Origin: Pseudomonas multiresinivorans
GTDB lineage: Bacteria; Pseudomonadota; Gammaproteobacteria; Pseudomonadales; Pseudomonadaceae
DNA length: 64,000 bases
Assembly (NCBI RefSeq): GCF_012971725.1
Contig: NZ_CP048833.1
Location: forward strand, 1,736,001-1,800,000
Direction of reading: 5' to 3'
This document shows, one piece after another, positions 51,606 through 60,840 of the stretch. Under the pieces are notes generated by a model. It saw only the letters and a list, made by a program, of their open reading frames with translations. It was not told the DNA's origin and ran no database searches. How positions within the stretch are numbered: the first letter of the stretch is position 1; every line of letters starts with the position of its first letter. Made by a program: the position numbers and the translations under genes.

Positions 51606-53041
51606 GCGCGCTGCTGAAAACTGGCCACTACATCGACGGCAAATGGGTGACGGGTGGCGCGACCTACCCGGTGCGCAACCCGGCCACCGGCGCGCTGATC
51701 GTCGACGTTGCCCGTGGTGGCGCCGAGGAAACCGACGCGGCCATTGCTGCCGCCGAACGTGCGCTGCCGGCCTGGCGCGCCCTGACCGCCAAGGAGCGCA
51801 GCGTGCGCATCCGCCGCTGGGGCGAGCTGATGCTGCAGCGCCAGGACGACCTGGCGCGCCTGCTCAGCACCGAACAGGGCAAGCCGCTGGCCGAGGCCAA
51901 GGGTGAGGTCGCCTACGCGGCGAGCTTCCTCGAGTGGTTCGCCGAGGAAGCCAAGCGCGTCTATGGCGATGTGATTCCCTCGCACAAGGGCGATGCGCGC
52001 ATCGTGGTGATCAAGCAGGCCATCGGCGTGGTCGCGGCGATCACGCCGTGGAACTTCCCGCTGGCGATGGTCACCCGCAAGGTTGGCCCGGCGCTGGCGG
52101 CAGGCTGCACCATGATTCTCAAACCGTCGGAAGAAACACCGCTTTCCGCCTTCGCCCTCGCGGTGCTGGCGGAAGAAGCGGGCATTCCGGCGGGCGTTTT
52201 CAATATCGTCTCCGGCGACGCGCCTGCCATTGGTGGGGCGATCCAGGCATCCGGCGCGGTGCGCAAACTGTCCTTCACCGGCTCGACCCGCACCGGCAAG
52301 CTGCTGATGCGCCAGGCGGCGGAGACGCTGAAGAAAGTCTCACTGGAGCTGGGTGGCAACGCCCCCTTCATCGTCTTCGATGACGCCGATATCGATGCGG
52401 CCGTCCGCGGCGCCATGGCTTCTAAGTTCCGCAACACCGGGCAGACCTGTGTGTGCGTCAACCGCTTCTATATCCAGGAGCGCGTCTACGAAGCTTTCGT
52501 CTCGCGCCTGACCAGGGCAGTCAGCGCGATGCGTGTGGGCAACGCGCTGGATGGCGAGACCGAGCAGGGCCCGCTGATCAACGAGGCGGCACTGGCCAAG
52601 GTCGAGCAGCATGTCGGCGACGCGCTGGAGAACGGCGCGAAGCTGATGTGTGGCGGCCGTCGCCACGCTCTGGGCGGCACGTTCTACGAGCCGACCGTGC
52701 TGGCCGAAGCGAATTCGCAAATGCTGATCGCCAGTGAGGAAACCTTCGGCCCAGTCGCCGCCTGTTTCCGCTTCCGCGACGAATCTGAAGTCCTGAGTCT
52801 GGCGAACGATACGCCCTACGGGCTCTCCGCCTATTTCTACAGCCGCGATATCGGCCGCGTCTGGCGCATGGCCGAAGGGCTGGAGGCCGGCATGGTCGGC
52901 ATCAACGAAGGAATCATCTCCACCGAGGTGGCGCCCTTTGGCGGCATCAAGGAGTCGGGCCTGGGCCGCGAAGGTTCAAAGTACGGCATCGAGGACTACG
53001 TGGAGATCAAGTACCTGCTCATGGGCGGCCTGTCTGCCTGA
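51602..53041 (+). CDS. NAD(P)-dependent aldehyde dehydrogenase, SSADH-like
   Basis: The 479-residue enzyme has the Rossmann/Walker-type SFTGSTRTGKLLM, the active-site Glu249 (SLELGGNAPF), catalytic Cys283 (NTGQTCVCVNRF) and C-terminal GGIKESGLGREGSKYGIEDYVEIKYL. It is closest in pattern to GabD-type succinate-semialdehyde dehydrogenases, but related aldehydes fit equally. Start overlaps the AKR stop. A 13-bp stem-loop lies before the transporter gene. Confidence 0.92.
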   Translation: MSALLKTGHYIDGKWVTGGATYPVRNPATGALIVDVARGGAEETDAAIAAAERALPAWRALTAKERSVRIRRWGELMLQRQDDLARLLSTEQGKPLAEAKGEVAYAASFLEWFAEEAKRVYGDVIPSHKGDARIVVIKQAIGVVAAITPWNFPLAMVTRKVGPALAAGCTMILKPSEETPLSAFALAVLAEEAGIPAGVFNIVSGDAPAIGGAIQASGAVRKLSFTGSTRTGKLLMRQAAETLKKVSLELGGNAPFIVFDDADIDAAVRGAMASKFRNTGQTCVCVNRFYIQERVYEAFVSRLTRAVSAMRVGNALDGETEQGPLINEAALAKVEQHVGDALENGAKLMCGGRRHALGGTFYEPTVLAEANSQMLIASEETFGPVAACFRFRDESEVLSLANDTPYGLSAYFYSRDIGRVWRMAEGLEAGMVGINEGIISTEVAPFGGIKESGLGREGSKYGIEDYVEIKYLLMGGLSA

Positions 53042-53068
53042 CGACCCCAGTCAAGGAGTTCTGCCACA

Positions 53069-53099
53069 GCCGCCGCGCCATTGTTCATGGCGCGGCGGC
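53069..53099 (+). promoter_or_regulatory. Perfect intercistronic hairpin between ALDH and MFS genes
   Basis: GCCGCCGCGCCAT (53069-53081) pairs perfectly with ATGGCGCGGCGGC (53087-53099) around a 5-base loop. There is no T-run, so it is more likely an mRNA-stabilising structure than a full terminator. Confidence 0.6.
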
Positions 53100-53142
53100 C
53101 CAACCTCGCTGTGTTTCCAATAACAAAAAGTCGGAGACGATC

Positions 53143-54501
53143 ATGTCGGGTCAAACAGTCAAAATCGATGACCTGCCCATCGGCAGGTTCCACATCAAGA
53201 TCGCCGGCCTCACCTTCGGCGCCCACTTCACCGATGGCTACATCCTCGGCCTCATCGGTATCGCCTTCACTCTGATCAACCCGCAGATGGCGCTGACGCC
53301 CTTCTGGCAGGGCCTGATCGGCAGCTCCGCGCTGCTCGGCCTGTTCATGGGCAGCCTGTTCTTCGGCTGGATTTCCGACCACCTGGGGCGGCAGAAGATA
53401 TTCCTCATCAGCTTCGTGCTGATCACCATTGCCTCGGTGATGCAGTTCTACGTCGAATCCGCGATGCAGCTGTTCCTCTGCCGGGTGCTGATCGGCATCG
53501 GCCTGGGCGGCGACTTCAGCGTCGGCCATGCGATGCTCGCCGAATTCTCACCGCGCAAGCACCGTGGCGTGCTGCTGGGTTCGTTTAGCGTGATCTGGAC
53601 CTTCGGCTACGTCGCCGCCACCTTCGTCGGCACCGCCATGCTGCCATTGGGCGACGATGCCTGGCGCTGGATGCTGGCGTCCTCGGCGATCCCCGCCGCG
53701 ATGATCCTGATCGCCCGCATCGGTACCCCGGAGTCGCCGCGCTGGCTGGTCTACAAGGGCCGGATCGAGGAAGCGCGCGCCATCGTGCACAAGCACCTGG
53801 GTGCCAACGTGGAGATCGACGAGGAAGTCATCAACCGCAAGCACAGCGGCTACAAGGCGCTGTTCAGCCGCGAGTACCGCAAGCGCACCGCCTTCAACTG
53901 CCTGTTCTTCATCTGCATCGTCATGCCGTACTTCGCCATCTACACCTTCCTGCCGTCGATCCTGCAGAAGATGGGCCTGGCCGAAGGCTTCGGCACCGAG
54001 ATGATGCTCAACGCACTGCTGATCGTCGGCGCGCTGCTGGGCATCTGGTGCACCATCAAGTTCAGCCGCCGCGGCTTCCTGATCAACTCCTTCCTGATCC
54101 TTGCCGCCTCGCTGTTCCTGCTGGTGCTGCTGCCCGGCAGCCTGGCCTGGCTGATGGTGGCGTGCTTCGGCCTGTTCACCCTGGTGCTGTCGGCGGTGAG
54201 CAACCTGGTCGGCGTCTATCCGGCGGAGAGCTTCCCCACCGAAGTGCGCGCCGGTGGCATCGGCCTGGCCACGGCGGCCAGTCGCCTGGGCTCGGCGCTG
54301 AGTACCTTCCTGCTGCCAGTCAGTGTGGCGGGCATCGGGTTGAGTCCGACCATGGCGATCCTCGCCGGTATCCTGCTGTTCGGTGCGATCATCTCCATCG
54401 CCTGGGCGCCGGAAACCAAGTACCTCACGCTCACCGATTGCGGTCGTGGGGAGGCGGACGGCGCCAAGCCGTCCGTGACGGCCAAGGTCGCCGCGGCCTG
54501 A
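53143..54501 (+). CDS. MFS transporter, sugar-porter-like
   Basis: The 452-residue protein has 12 predicted TM segments. FFGWISDHLGRQKIFLI is the MFS A motif and VYPAESFPTEVRAGGIGLATAASRLGSAL the PESPR-type signature of the sugar porter group. Likely substrates are small organic acids or polyols that enter the AKR/ALDH pathway. GGAG precedes the ATG. It ends convergent to a LysR gene. Confidence 0.88.
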   Translation: MSGQTVKIDDLPIGRFHIKIAGLTFGAHFTDGYILGLIGIAFTLINPQMALTPFWQGLIGSSALLGLFMGSLFFGWISDHLGRQKIFLISFVLITIASVMQFYVESAMQLFLCRVLIGIGLGGDFSVGHAMLAEFSPRKHRGVLLGSFSVIWTFGYVAATFVGTAMLPLGDDAWRWMLASSAIPAAMILIARIGTPESPRWLVYKGRIEEARAIVHKHLGANVEIDEEVINRKHSGYKALFSREYRKRTAFNCLFFICIVMPYFAIYTFLPSILQKMGLAEGFGTEMMLNALLIVGALLGIWCTIKFSRRGFLINSFLILAASLFLLVLLPGSLAWLMVACFGLFTLVLSAVSNLVGVYPAESFPTEVRAGGIGLATAASRLGSALSTFLLPVSVAGIGLSPTMAILAGILLFGAIISIAWAPETKYLTLTDCGRGEADGAKPSVTAKVAAA

Positions 54502-54534
54502 TCGGCGCCGGCAATCCCTGGGCGCGGATTGCGC

Positions 54535-55410
54535 TCAGGGGTTGCTGACCAGGTTCAGCCAGTCCTGGAAGCGCTGCACTTTCGACAGGCCGCATTTGTC
54601 CGTCGCAATGTCCAGCCAGTAGCCATAGGGGCCTATCACTTCGATCGGGGTGATCGGCAGCAGGCTGCCCGCCGCCAGTTCACGTTCGATCATCTGCCGG
54701 TCGATTACCGCGAGCCCGCCGCCGGCCAGTGCGGTATGGATCACCTGGTCGAGGGTGCTGAACTCGATGCCGCTGCTGGCATCCACGTCCGTCCTGCCCA
54801 CCGCCTCCAGCCAGTTTTCCCAGACCTTCAGGCGCTTGCCCTCGTGGAGGATGTGCAGTAGCGGGTGAGTGCTGAGCTCCGGGGGCTGCTCGCCGTCGAA
54901 CAGCTCCGGGCTGGCCACGGCGATATGGCGTTCCATCACCAGCAGTTCGCTGTGGCAATGCGCGGCTTGTTGCAGGCCGAAGCGGATGCGGCAGTCCAGC
55001 TCGCCCGCACTTTCTCCGTCCAGGTGATTGGTGACGCTCAGGCTGATGTCCGGATAGCGCTGCAGGAAGGTCCGCAGCCGCGGCGACAGCCAGCGAGTGC
55101 CCCAGGTGGGCGGCGCGAGGATGCGCAGGCGCTGGCGCAGGTTGGGCACGCGCACGGCCTGCAGGGCGCGCTCCATCTGATCGAAGGCATCGCTCAGGTG
55201 AGGGGCGAGGGCGCTGCCCGCTTCGGTGAGCGTCAGACCGCGTGGTGTTCGTAGGAAAAGGCTGATTCCGAGGTATTCCTCCAGCTGCTTGATCTGCCGG
55301 CTGACAGCTCCCTGGGTGACGTTCAATGCATCGGCCGCACGATTGAAACTGCGATGGTGGGCCACTTCTTCGAAGACGCGGAGCATGGTCAGGGGCGGCA
55401 GGTTGCGCAT
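54535..55410 (-). CDS. LysR-family regulator, GcvA-like
   Basis: The 291-residue protein starts MRNLPPLTMLRVFEEVAHHRSFNRAADALNVTQGAVSRQIKQLE, the GcvA-type helix-turn-helix (LNVTQGAVSRQI). The C-terminal domain has WGTRWLSPRLRTFLQRYPDISLSVT and DQVIHTALAGGGLAVIDRQM. ATG 55410 is used, since the frame to 55647 adds 79 residues of no known domain. It is convergent with the Fae operon and divergent from DJ-1; it is a candidate regulator of both. Confidence 0.9.
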   Translation of the reverse strand: MRNLPPLTMLRVFEEVAHHRSFNRAADALNVTQGAVSRQIKQLEEYLGISLFLRTPRGLTLTEAGSALAPHLSDAFDQMERALQAVRVPNLRQRLRILAPPTWGTRWLSPRLRTFLQRYPDISLSVTNHLDGESAGELDCRIRFGLQQAAHCHSELLVMERHIAVASPELFDGEQPPELSTHPLLHILHEGKRLKVWENWLEAVGRTDVDASSGIEFSTLDQVIHTALAGGGLAVIDRQMIERELAAGSLLPITPIEVIGPYGYWLDIATDKCGLSKVQRFQDWLNLVSNP

Positions 55411-55790
55411 GGCGGGGCCATCCGGAAGTACGCTCAGGGCGCGGGCTTTTTTCGCTGATTCTAGCGATGGCGACGCCTTCGGAATATGCGTTTTTCTCGG
55501 GTTCGATTGGCGATTCTGGCGATTGTTGGTGGCTTCGCCACTGGTTGGTTGTAGTTGTGCCAACTCATAGGGCTGTGGCTGGCTCACCGGTCGTGGCGAC
55601 CCGTGCATTCGCACCGGCCACTGGGAACGCCAACTGGATGACAACATTGGCTATTCGTTCTGATCCGCGTGAGGCCCGCCTAGCGCGAGGCGCTGTAGTA
55701 GCGGCGTATTACCCCGCCACCAGCGTGACTGTCTAAGCTCTCCCGCATGCCCGGCCGCCACGGCCGGGCCCTGCCGGGAGGATGCCCCAG
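55411..55790. other. Divergent intergenic region, LysR to DJ-1
   Basis: About 380 bases. Contains AGTTG-TGC-CAACT at 55553-55565 running into CAACTCATAG (55561-55570), a sequence also found before the Fae operon, and a perfect hairpin CCCGGCCG-CCA-CGGCCGGG (55750-55768) just before the DJ-1 Shine-Dalgarno. No gene is apparent otherwise. Confidence 0.5.
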
Positions 55791-56372
55791 ATGGCCGCGA
55801 AGAAGATCCTGATGCTGGTCGGCGACTACGCCGAAGACTACGAAACCATGGTGCCGTTCCAGGCACTGTTGATGGTCGGGCACACCGTCCATGCCGTCTG
55901 CCCGGACAAGAAGGCCGGCCAGAGCATCCGCACCGCCATCCACGATTTCGAAGGCGACCAGACCTACAGCGAGAAGCCGGGTCACAACTTCGCCCTCAAC
56001 GCCAACTTCGCCGATGTGCGTGCCGACGACTACGACGCGCTGCTGATCCCTGGCGGCCGCGCTCCGGAATACCTGCGCCTGAACGCCAAGGTGATCGAAC
56101 TGGTGAAAGCCTTCGACGCCGCGAACAAGCCCATCGCCGCCGTCTGCCATGGCGCCCAGCTGCTGGCCGCCGCCGGTGTGCTCAAGGGCCGCGCGTGCAG
56201 CGCCTATCCGGCCTGCGGTCCGGAAGTGACGCTGGCCGGTGGCGAATACGTGGACATCCCGGTGGATGCCGCCCATGTCGACGGCAACCTGGTCACCGCG
56301 CCCGCCTGGCCGGCACACCCTGCCTGGCTGGCGAAGTTCCTCGACGTGCTGGGCACCAGGATCAGCCTGTAG
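55791..56372 (+). CDS. DJ-1/PfpI family protein
   Basis: The 193-residue protein has the class I glutamine amidotransferase-like fold: KILMLVGDYAEDYETMVPF (acidic Glu18 region), LIPGGRAPEYLR and the nucleophile elbow AAVCHGAQ (Cys119, His120). Family members act as glyoxalases, deglycases or chaperones toward reactive carbonyls. ATG 55791, eight bases after GGGAGGA, is preferred to 55782. It lies divergent to LysR and next to the aldehyde cassette. Confidence 0.9.
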   Translation: MAAKKILMLVGDYAEDYETMVPFQALLMVGHTVHAVCPDKKAGQSIRTAIHDFEGDQTYSEKPGHNFALNANFADVRADDYDALLIPGGRAPEYLRLNAKVIELVKAFDAANKPIAAVCHGAQLLAAAGVLKGRACSAYPACGPEVTLAGGEYVDIPVDAAHVDGNLVTAPAWPAHPAWLAKFLDVLGTRISL

Positions 56373-56405
56373 ACTGGCCCGTCATCGAAGCTGGAGAAGC
56401 CGTCC

Positions 56406-56708
56406 ATGTGCGAACTCTATGTAAAGGCCGACCCGATTCTCTATGAGTCGCGCTCCCGCTCGCTGCGCATCCGTGGCGTGGTCACCACGCTGCGCCTGGA
56501 GAACCAGTTCTGGGACATCCTGCGCGAGATCGCCGAGGTGGACGGCATGACCACCAACCAGCTGATCGCCAAGCTCTACGACGAGGTGATGGACTACCGC
56601 GGGGAGGTGGTGAACTTCGCTTCCTTCCTGCGGGTGAGTTGCACGCGTTTCCTCGCCCAGCGCCGTGACAATGTGGTGGAGCTGAACCGGGTGCCGCGCA
56701 GCGCCTGA
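56406..56708 (+). CDS. RHH-domain protein (PF13467-like)
   Basis: The 100-residue protein has a core RIRGVVTTLRLENQFWDILREIAEVDGMTTNQLIAKLYDEV that fits the ribbon-helix-helix_4 family: a DNA-binding strand (TTLRLE) then two helices. No toxin gene adjoins it, so it may be a free-standing regulator. It lies 33 bases after the DJ-1 gene in the same direction and may share its transcript. Function is unknown. Confidence 0.8.
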   Translation: MCELYVKADPILYESRSRSLRIRGVVTTLRLENQFWDILREIAEVDGMTTNQLIAKLYDEVMDYRGEVVNFASFLRVSCTRFLAQRRDNVVELNRVPRSA

Positions 56709-56728
56709 GCCCTGCGGCCCGCTTTTTT

Positions 56729-56869
56729 GTAGGAGCGAGGGGACGCCCAGTCCATGCTCGCGAACCGCTTAGCTCCGGTGCTGCCGGGAACTCCGTTCGC
56801 GAGCAAGCTCGCTCCTACAACAGAACGCCGGTGCTGCCGGCTGTTGTAGGAGCGGATTTATCCGCGATC
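56729..56869. repeat. REP cluster: insert-bearing/type a pair plus type b unit
   Basis: An insert-bearing unit (56729-56766, GTAGGAGCGAGGGGACGCCC...GCTCGCGAAC) pairs with an inverted type a unit ending at 56818. A single type b unit follows at 56845-56869. Confidence 0.8.
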
Positions 56870-56903
56870 GGCTTGCCGCCGCGCCATACCCCCACATGCC
56901 ACC

Positions 56904-56940
56904 CATGAAAAAGCCCGGCGCATGGCCGGGCTTTTTCATG
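56904..56940. terminator. Bidirectional terminator before the fumarase gene
   Basis: CATGAAAAAGCCCGGC and its inverse GCCGGGCTTTTTCATG form a strong hairpin with T-runs on both strands. Confidence 0.9.
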
Positions 56941-56957
56941 GAGCGGTCACGCAGTGA

Positions 56958-58481
56958 TCACTGCACTTCCACCGCCAGGTTCTCGGCGATCTTCTTCTGC
57001 CAGATGGCCGGGCCGGTGATGTGCACCGACTCGCCATTGGTGTCGACCGCGACGGTCACCGGCATGTCCTTCACTTCGAACTCGTAGATCGCTTCCATGC
57101 CCAGTTCGGCGAAGGCCAGGACCTTGGACTTCTTGATCGCCTGGGCGACCAGGTAGGCGGCGCCGCCCACGGCCATCAGATAGACGGCCTTGTTGTCCTT
57201 GATCGCTTCGATGGCGATGGGGCCGCGCTCGGACTTGCCGATCATGCCCAGCAGACCGGTCTGCTCGAGGATCTGGCGGGTGAACTTGTCCATGCGGGTC
57301 GCGGTGGTCGGGCCAGCCGGGCCAACCACTTCGTCACCGACCGGATCGACCGGGCCGACGTAGTAGATGAAGCGGCCTTTCAGGTCCACCGGCAGTTCTT
57401 CGCCCTTGTTCAGCATGTCGACCATGCGCTTGTGCGCAGCGTCGCGGCCGGTGAGCATCTTGCCGTTGAGCAGGATGGTCTCGCCCGGCTTCCAGCTCTG
57501 CACTTCTTCCGGGGTGATGCTGTCGAGGTTGACGCGGCGCGCGGACGGGCCGGCTTCCCAGACGATTTCCGGGTAGGCGTCCAGCGACGGCGCTTCCAGT
57601 TCGGCCGGGCCGGAGCCGTCGAGCACGAAGTGCGCGTGGCGGGTGGCGGCGCAGTTGGGGATCATGCAGACCGGCAGCGAGGCGGCGTGGGTCGGGTAGT
57701 CCATGATCTTCACGTCGAGCACGGTGGTCAGGCCGCCCAGGCCCTGGGCACCGATGCCCAGCTGGTTGACCTTCTCGAACAGTTCGAGGCGCATTTCCTC
57801 GATCTTGTTCTGCGCACCGCGAGCCTTCAGCTCGTGGATGTCGATCTCGTCCATCAGGACTTCCTTCGCCATCACTGCGGCCTTCTCGGCGGTACCGCCG
57901 ATGCCGATGCCGAGCATGCCCGGCGGGCACCAGCCGGCGCCCATGGTCGGAACGGTCTTCAGCACCCAGTCGACGATGGAGTCGGACGGGTTGAGCATGG
58001 CCATCTTCGACTTGTTCTCGGAGCCGCCGCCCTTGGCCGCGACGTCCACTTCCACGGTGTTGCCGGGAACGATGGAGTAATGGATCACCGCCGGGGTGTT
58101 GTCCTTGGTGTTCTTACGCGCGCCGGCCGGGTCGGCCAGGATGGAGGCGCGCAGGACGTTCTCCGGCAGGTTGTAGGCGCGACGCACGCCTTCGTTGATC
58201 ATGTCGTCGACGCTCATGGTGGCGCCGGCCCAGCTCACGTCCATGCCGACGCGGACGAACACGGTGACGATACCGGTGTCCTGGCAGATCGGGCGGTGAC
58301 CGGTGGCGCACATGCGCGAGTTGATCAGGATCTGCGCCATCGAGTCCCGGGCGGCCGGCGATTCTTCACGCAGGTAGGCTTCATGCATGGCCTGGATGAA
58401 ATCAACCGGGTGGTAGTAGGAGATGAACTGCAGGGCATCGGCGACGCTCTGGATCAGGTCGTCTTGCTTGATCACGGCCAT
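56958..58481 (-). CDS. fumA: Fumarate hydratase, class I
   Basis: This 507-residue iron-sulfur fumarase of the TCA cycle catalyses reversible hydration of fumarate to malate. N-terminal domain motifs are ILINSRMCATGHRPICQDTG (first cluster cysteines) and MLGIGIGGTAEKAAVMAKEVL. The C-terminal domain has VGPAGPTTATRMDKFTRQILE. Length and both domains are complete. It is a single gene with a terminator behind it, divergent from sadC, as PA4333 in PAO1. Confidence 0.93.
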   Translation of the reverse strand: MAVIKQDDLIQSVADALQFISYYHPVDFIQAMHEAYLREESPAARDSMAQILINSRMCATGHRPICQDTGIVTVFVRVGMDVSWAGATMSVDDMINEGVRRAYNLPENVLRASILADPAGARKNTKDNTPAVIHYSIVPGNTVEVDVAAKGGGSENKSKMAMLNPSDSIVDWVLKTVPTMGAGWCPPGMLGIGIGGTAEKAAVMAKEVLMDEIDIHELKARGAQNKIEEMRLELFEKVNQLGIGAQGLGGLTTVLDVKIMDYPTHAASLPVCMIPNCAATRHAHFVLDGSGPAELEAPSLDAYPEIVWEAGPSARRVNLDSITPEEVQSWKPGETILLNGKMLTGRDAAHKRMVDMLNKGEELPVDLKGRFIYYVGPVDPVGDEVVGPAGPTTATRMDKFTRQILEQTGLLGMIGKSERGPIAIEAIKDNKAVYLMAVGGAAYLVAQAIKKSKVLAFAELGMEAIYEFEVKDMPVTVAVDTNGESVHITGPAIWQKKIAENLAVEVQ

Positions 58482-58745
58482 GGAGCACGGTCCTCTTCAG
58501 GCAGGAAAGTCAGGCGGGTAGTACAGGCTCTCGCCTGTTACATCGGGAATTCGCCGACACGGCTGCGGCGAAAAAAGGCGCCGTAGTATACCGCCGCGGC
58601 TGCTTGCCGCGCACCCGCCAGCGATCCGACCTTGGTCCCAAATGGACTCTGATCCTTGCCAGGGCCGCCCACATTCCGATCGGCTAGGCACTGGGGCGCT
58701 TTGATAGTAGAGTGAAGGCCAGGTGCCATTACGGGACGGAGCCCC

Positions 58746-59873
58746 ATGAGCACGCTGAAACCACCTCTGAAGCAGCACGCCTTACAAAAACTACTCATCA
58801 GGCGATTCGGCATGGCCCTCGGGACCTATGCCCTGGCGCTGCTGTTGCTGTGGTTGGCCGTGTTCGGCGAGTTTTACCGCGCGCCCGTCAGCTTCGCCCT
58901 GACCTGCACCCTGCTGGTCGCCGGCAGTCAGCTGGTGTTCGGCTGGCTGTTCCTCACCGGGCGCAACCAGCGCTTCACCGACCCGAGCATGACCGAGCCG
59001 CAGGTATTGGTGGCGGTGGTCTGGCACACCCTGTTCCTGGCCAACGTGGATACCGCGCGCGGCACGCTGATGGTGCTCTACGTGCTGATCCTGCTGTTCG
59101 GCGTCTTCCAGTTGCAGCCCAGGGTGTTCGCCCGCTGCGCGGCGCTGGCCTTCATCGCTTTCGCCGGCCTGAACCTCCACGAAGCCTTCCAGCAACGCCT
59201 GCAACTGCCGGCCCAGGCCGTGTTGCAGTTGCTGGTGCTGTTCATCGTGCTCACCTGGCTGAGCCTGTTTGCCGGCTACGTACAGTCTTTGCGCCAACGC
59301 ATGCGCCAGCGCCGGTATGCGCTGCAGGCGCACCAGGACACGCTGCGCGGCATGATGCGCCAGCTCGAGGACCTGGTGGCCACCGACGAACTCACCGGGC
59401 TGTTCAACCGCCGGCATTTCCTCCGTCTGGCCGGTCGTGCCCTGGAGGACATGCGCGAAGGCCAGCGCCACGGCCTGGCGCTGATCGACCTGGACCACTT
59501 CAAGCGCATCAACGATGTCCATGGCCACGCCGCCGGCGACCGCGTGCTGCAGACCTTCGCCGCTGTGGCGCGGGCCTGCCTGCGAGAAGGCGACGTGCTG
59601 GCACGCTACGGCGGCGAGGAATTCGTCCTGCTGCTGCCCAACGCCGATGCCGATCGCCTGACCACCTGCTGCGAACGCCTGCGGCTGGCCTATGCCGCGG
59701 CGGAACCGGTGGGCGTGAACATCGAAAGCCTGAGCCTGTCGGCGGGCATGACGCTGCTCGACGCCAACGACGACCTCGACGAGGCCTTGCAACGGGCCGA
59801 CCAGGCGCTCTACCGTGCGAAACGCAGCGGACGCAACCGCTGCGATGCCGCATGGGAGTGGACGCGTGCCTGA
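58746..59873 (+). CDS. sadC: Membrane diguanylate cyclase, SadC-like
   Basis: The 375-residue protein makes c-di-GMP. The N-terminal half has five or six TM segments (e.g. TYALALLLLWLAVFGEF, GTLMVLYVLILLFGVF), then a GGDEF domain with active site GGEEF (289-293) and an inhibitory I-site RxxD (Arg280-Asp283). Synteny with fumarase and the following ferredoxin reductase identifies it as SadC (PA4332), although PAO1 SadC is longer as recalled. GGAG precedes the ATG. Its stop overlaps the next start. Confidence 0.85.
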   Translation: MSTLKPPLKQHALQKLLIRRFGMALGTYALALLLLWLAVFGEFYRAPVSFALTCTLLVAGSQLVFGWLFLTGRNQRFTDPSMTEPQVLVAVVWHTLFLANVDTARGTLMVLYVLILLFGVFQLQPRVFARCAALAFIAFAGLNLHEAFQQRLQLPAQAVLQLLVLFIVLTWLSLFAGYVQSLRQRMRQRRYALQAHQDTLRGMMRQLEDLVATDELTGLFNRRHFLRLAGRALEDMREGQRHGLALIDLDHFKRINDVHGHAAGDRVLQTFAAVARACLREGDVLARYGGEEFVLLLPNADADRLTTCCERLRLAYAAAEPVGVNIESLSLSAGMTLLDANDDLDEALQRADQALYRAKRSGRNRCDAAWEWTRA

Positions 59874-60804
59874 GATACGGGCCGGATCGCAACGCTTTTC
59901 GGTAAGTCCCGGAGTCAACCTGCTCGATGCTCTGCGCGGGGCCGGCGTCGCCGTGCCCTACAGCTGCCGAGCCGGCAGTTGCCATGCCTGCCTGGTGCGT
60001 TGCACGCAGGGCGAAGTCCTCGATGCGCTACCCGACGCCCTTGATGCTGCGCGGCGTGAAGAGGGTTGGCGGTTGTCCTGCCAGTGCCGGGTGGTCGACG
60101 ACATTGCGGTGGAAACCTTCGTCCCGCAGCGCGACGGCCTGCCCGCCACCGTCACCGAGTTGGACTGGCCGGCCCTCGATGTCCTGCGTCTTCGGCTCAT
60201 CCCGCAACGCCCGCTGCGCTACAGCGCCGGGCAACACCTGATCCTCTGGAGCGCCGACGGTGTGGCGCGGCCTTATTCACTGGCCAGCGTGCCGGGGCTC
60301 GATCCCTGGCTGGAGTTCCACATCGACTGCCGCGAGCGCGGCGCCTTCGCCGATTTTGCCCGTGGGCTGAAGGTTGGCGACGCTCTTCGTCTGGGAGAGC
60401 TGCGTGGCGGTGCGCTGCACTACGACCCGGAATGGCACGAACGACCCTTGCTGCTGATGGCTTCCGGCACCGGCTTGGCGCCGCTCTGGGGCGTCCTGCG
60501 CGAGGCACTGCGCCAGCATCACAGCGGGCCGATCCGCGTCATTCACCAGGCCCATGACCGCGCTGGCCATTACCTCGCCGAACCCCTGCAAACCCTGGTC
60601 GCCAGCCACTCGGAGCTGGACGTGACGCTGATGACCACGGCCGAGTCGACCGAGGTTTTGGCGCAACTCCGGCTTGTTTCGCGGCGAACCCTCGCCTTAC
60701 TCTGCGGCCATCCCGCCAGCGTCGATGCCTTCGCCCGCCGTCTTTACCTCTGCGGTGTGCCCCGTGGCCAGACCCTGGCCGACTTGTTCCTGCCCCACGC
60801 CTGA
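59866..60804 (+). CDS. 2Fe-2S ferredoxin/flavin oxidoreductase
   Basis: The 312-residue protein has an N-terminal plant-type ferredoxin domain with Cys34, Cys39, Cys42 and Cys72 (YSCRAGSCHAC...LSCQC). This is followed by an FNR-like module with an FAD segment (ARPYSLASVPG) and an NAD(P)-binding MASGTGLAPLWG. It is an electron-transfer reductase, perhaps for a monooxygenase or desaturase not encoded nearby. The GTG at 59866 has GGGAG ahead and overlaps the sadC stop by eight bases; an in-frame ATG at 59845 is less well placed. Confidence 0.85.
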   Translation: MPEIRAGSQRFSVSPGVNLLDALRGAGVAVPYSCRAGSCHACLVRCTQGEVLDALPDALDAARREEGWRLSCQCRVVDDIAVETFVPQRDGLPATVTELDWPALDVLRLRLIPQRPLRYSAGQHLILWSADGVARPYSLASVPGLDPWLEFHIDCRERGAFADFARGLKVGDALRLGELRGGALHYDPEWHERPLLLMASGTGLAPLWGVLREALRQHHSGPIRVIHQAHDRAGHYLAEPLQTLVASHSELDVTLMTTAESTEVLAQLRLVSRRTLALLCGHPASVDAFARRLYLCGVPRGQTLADLFLPHA

Positions 60805-60840
60805 ACCGGTCGCTCCACTCAAAAACAACAAGGAATTGCC

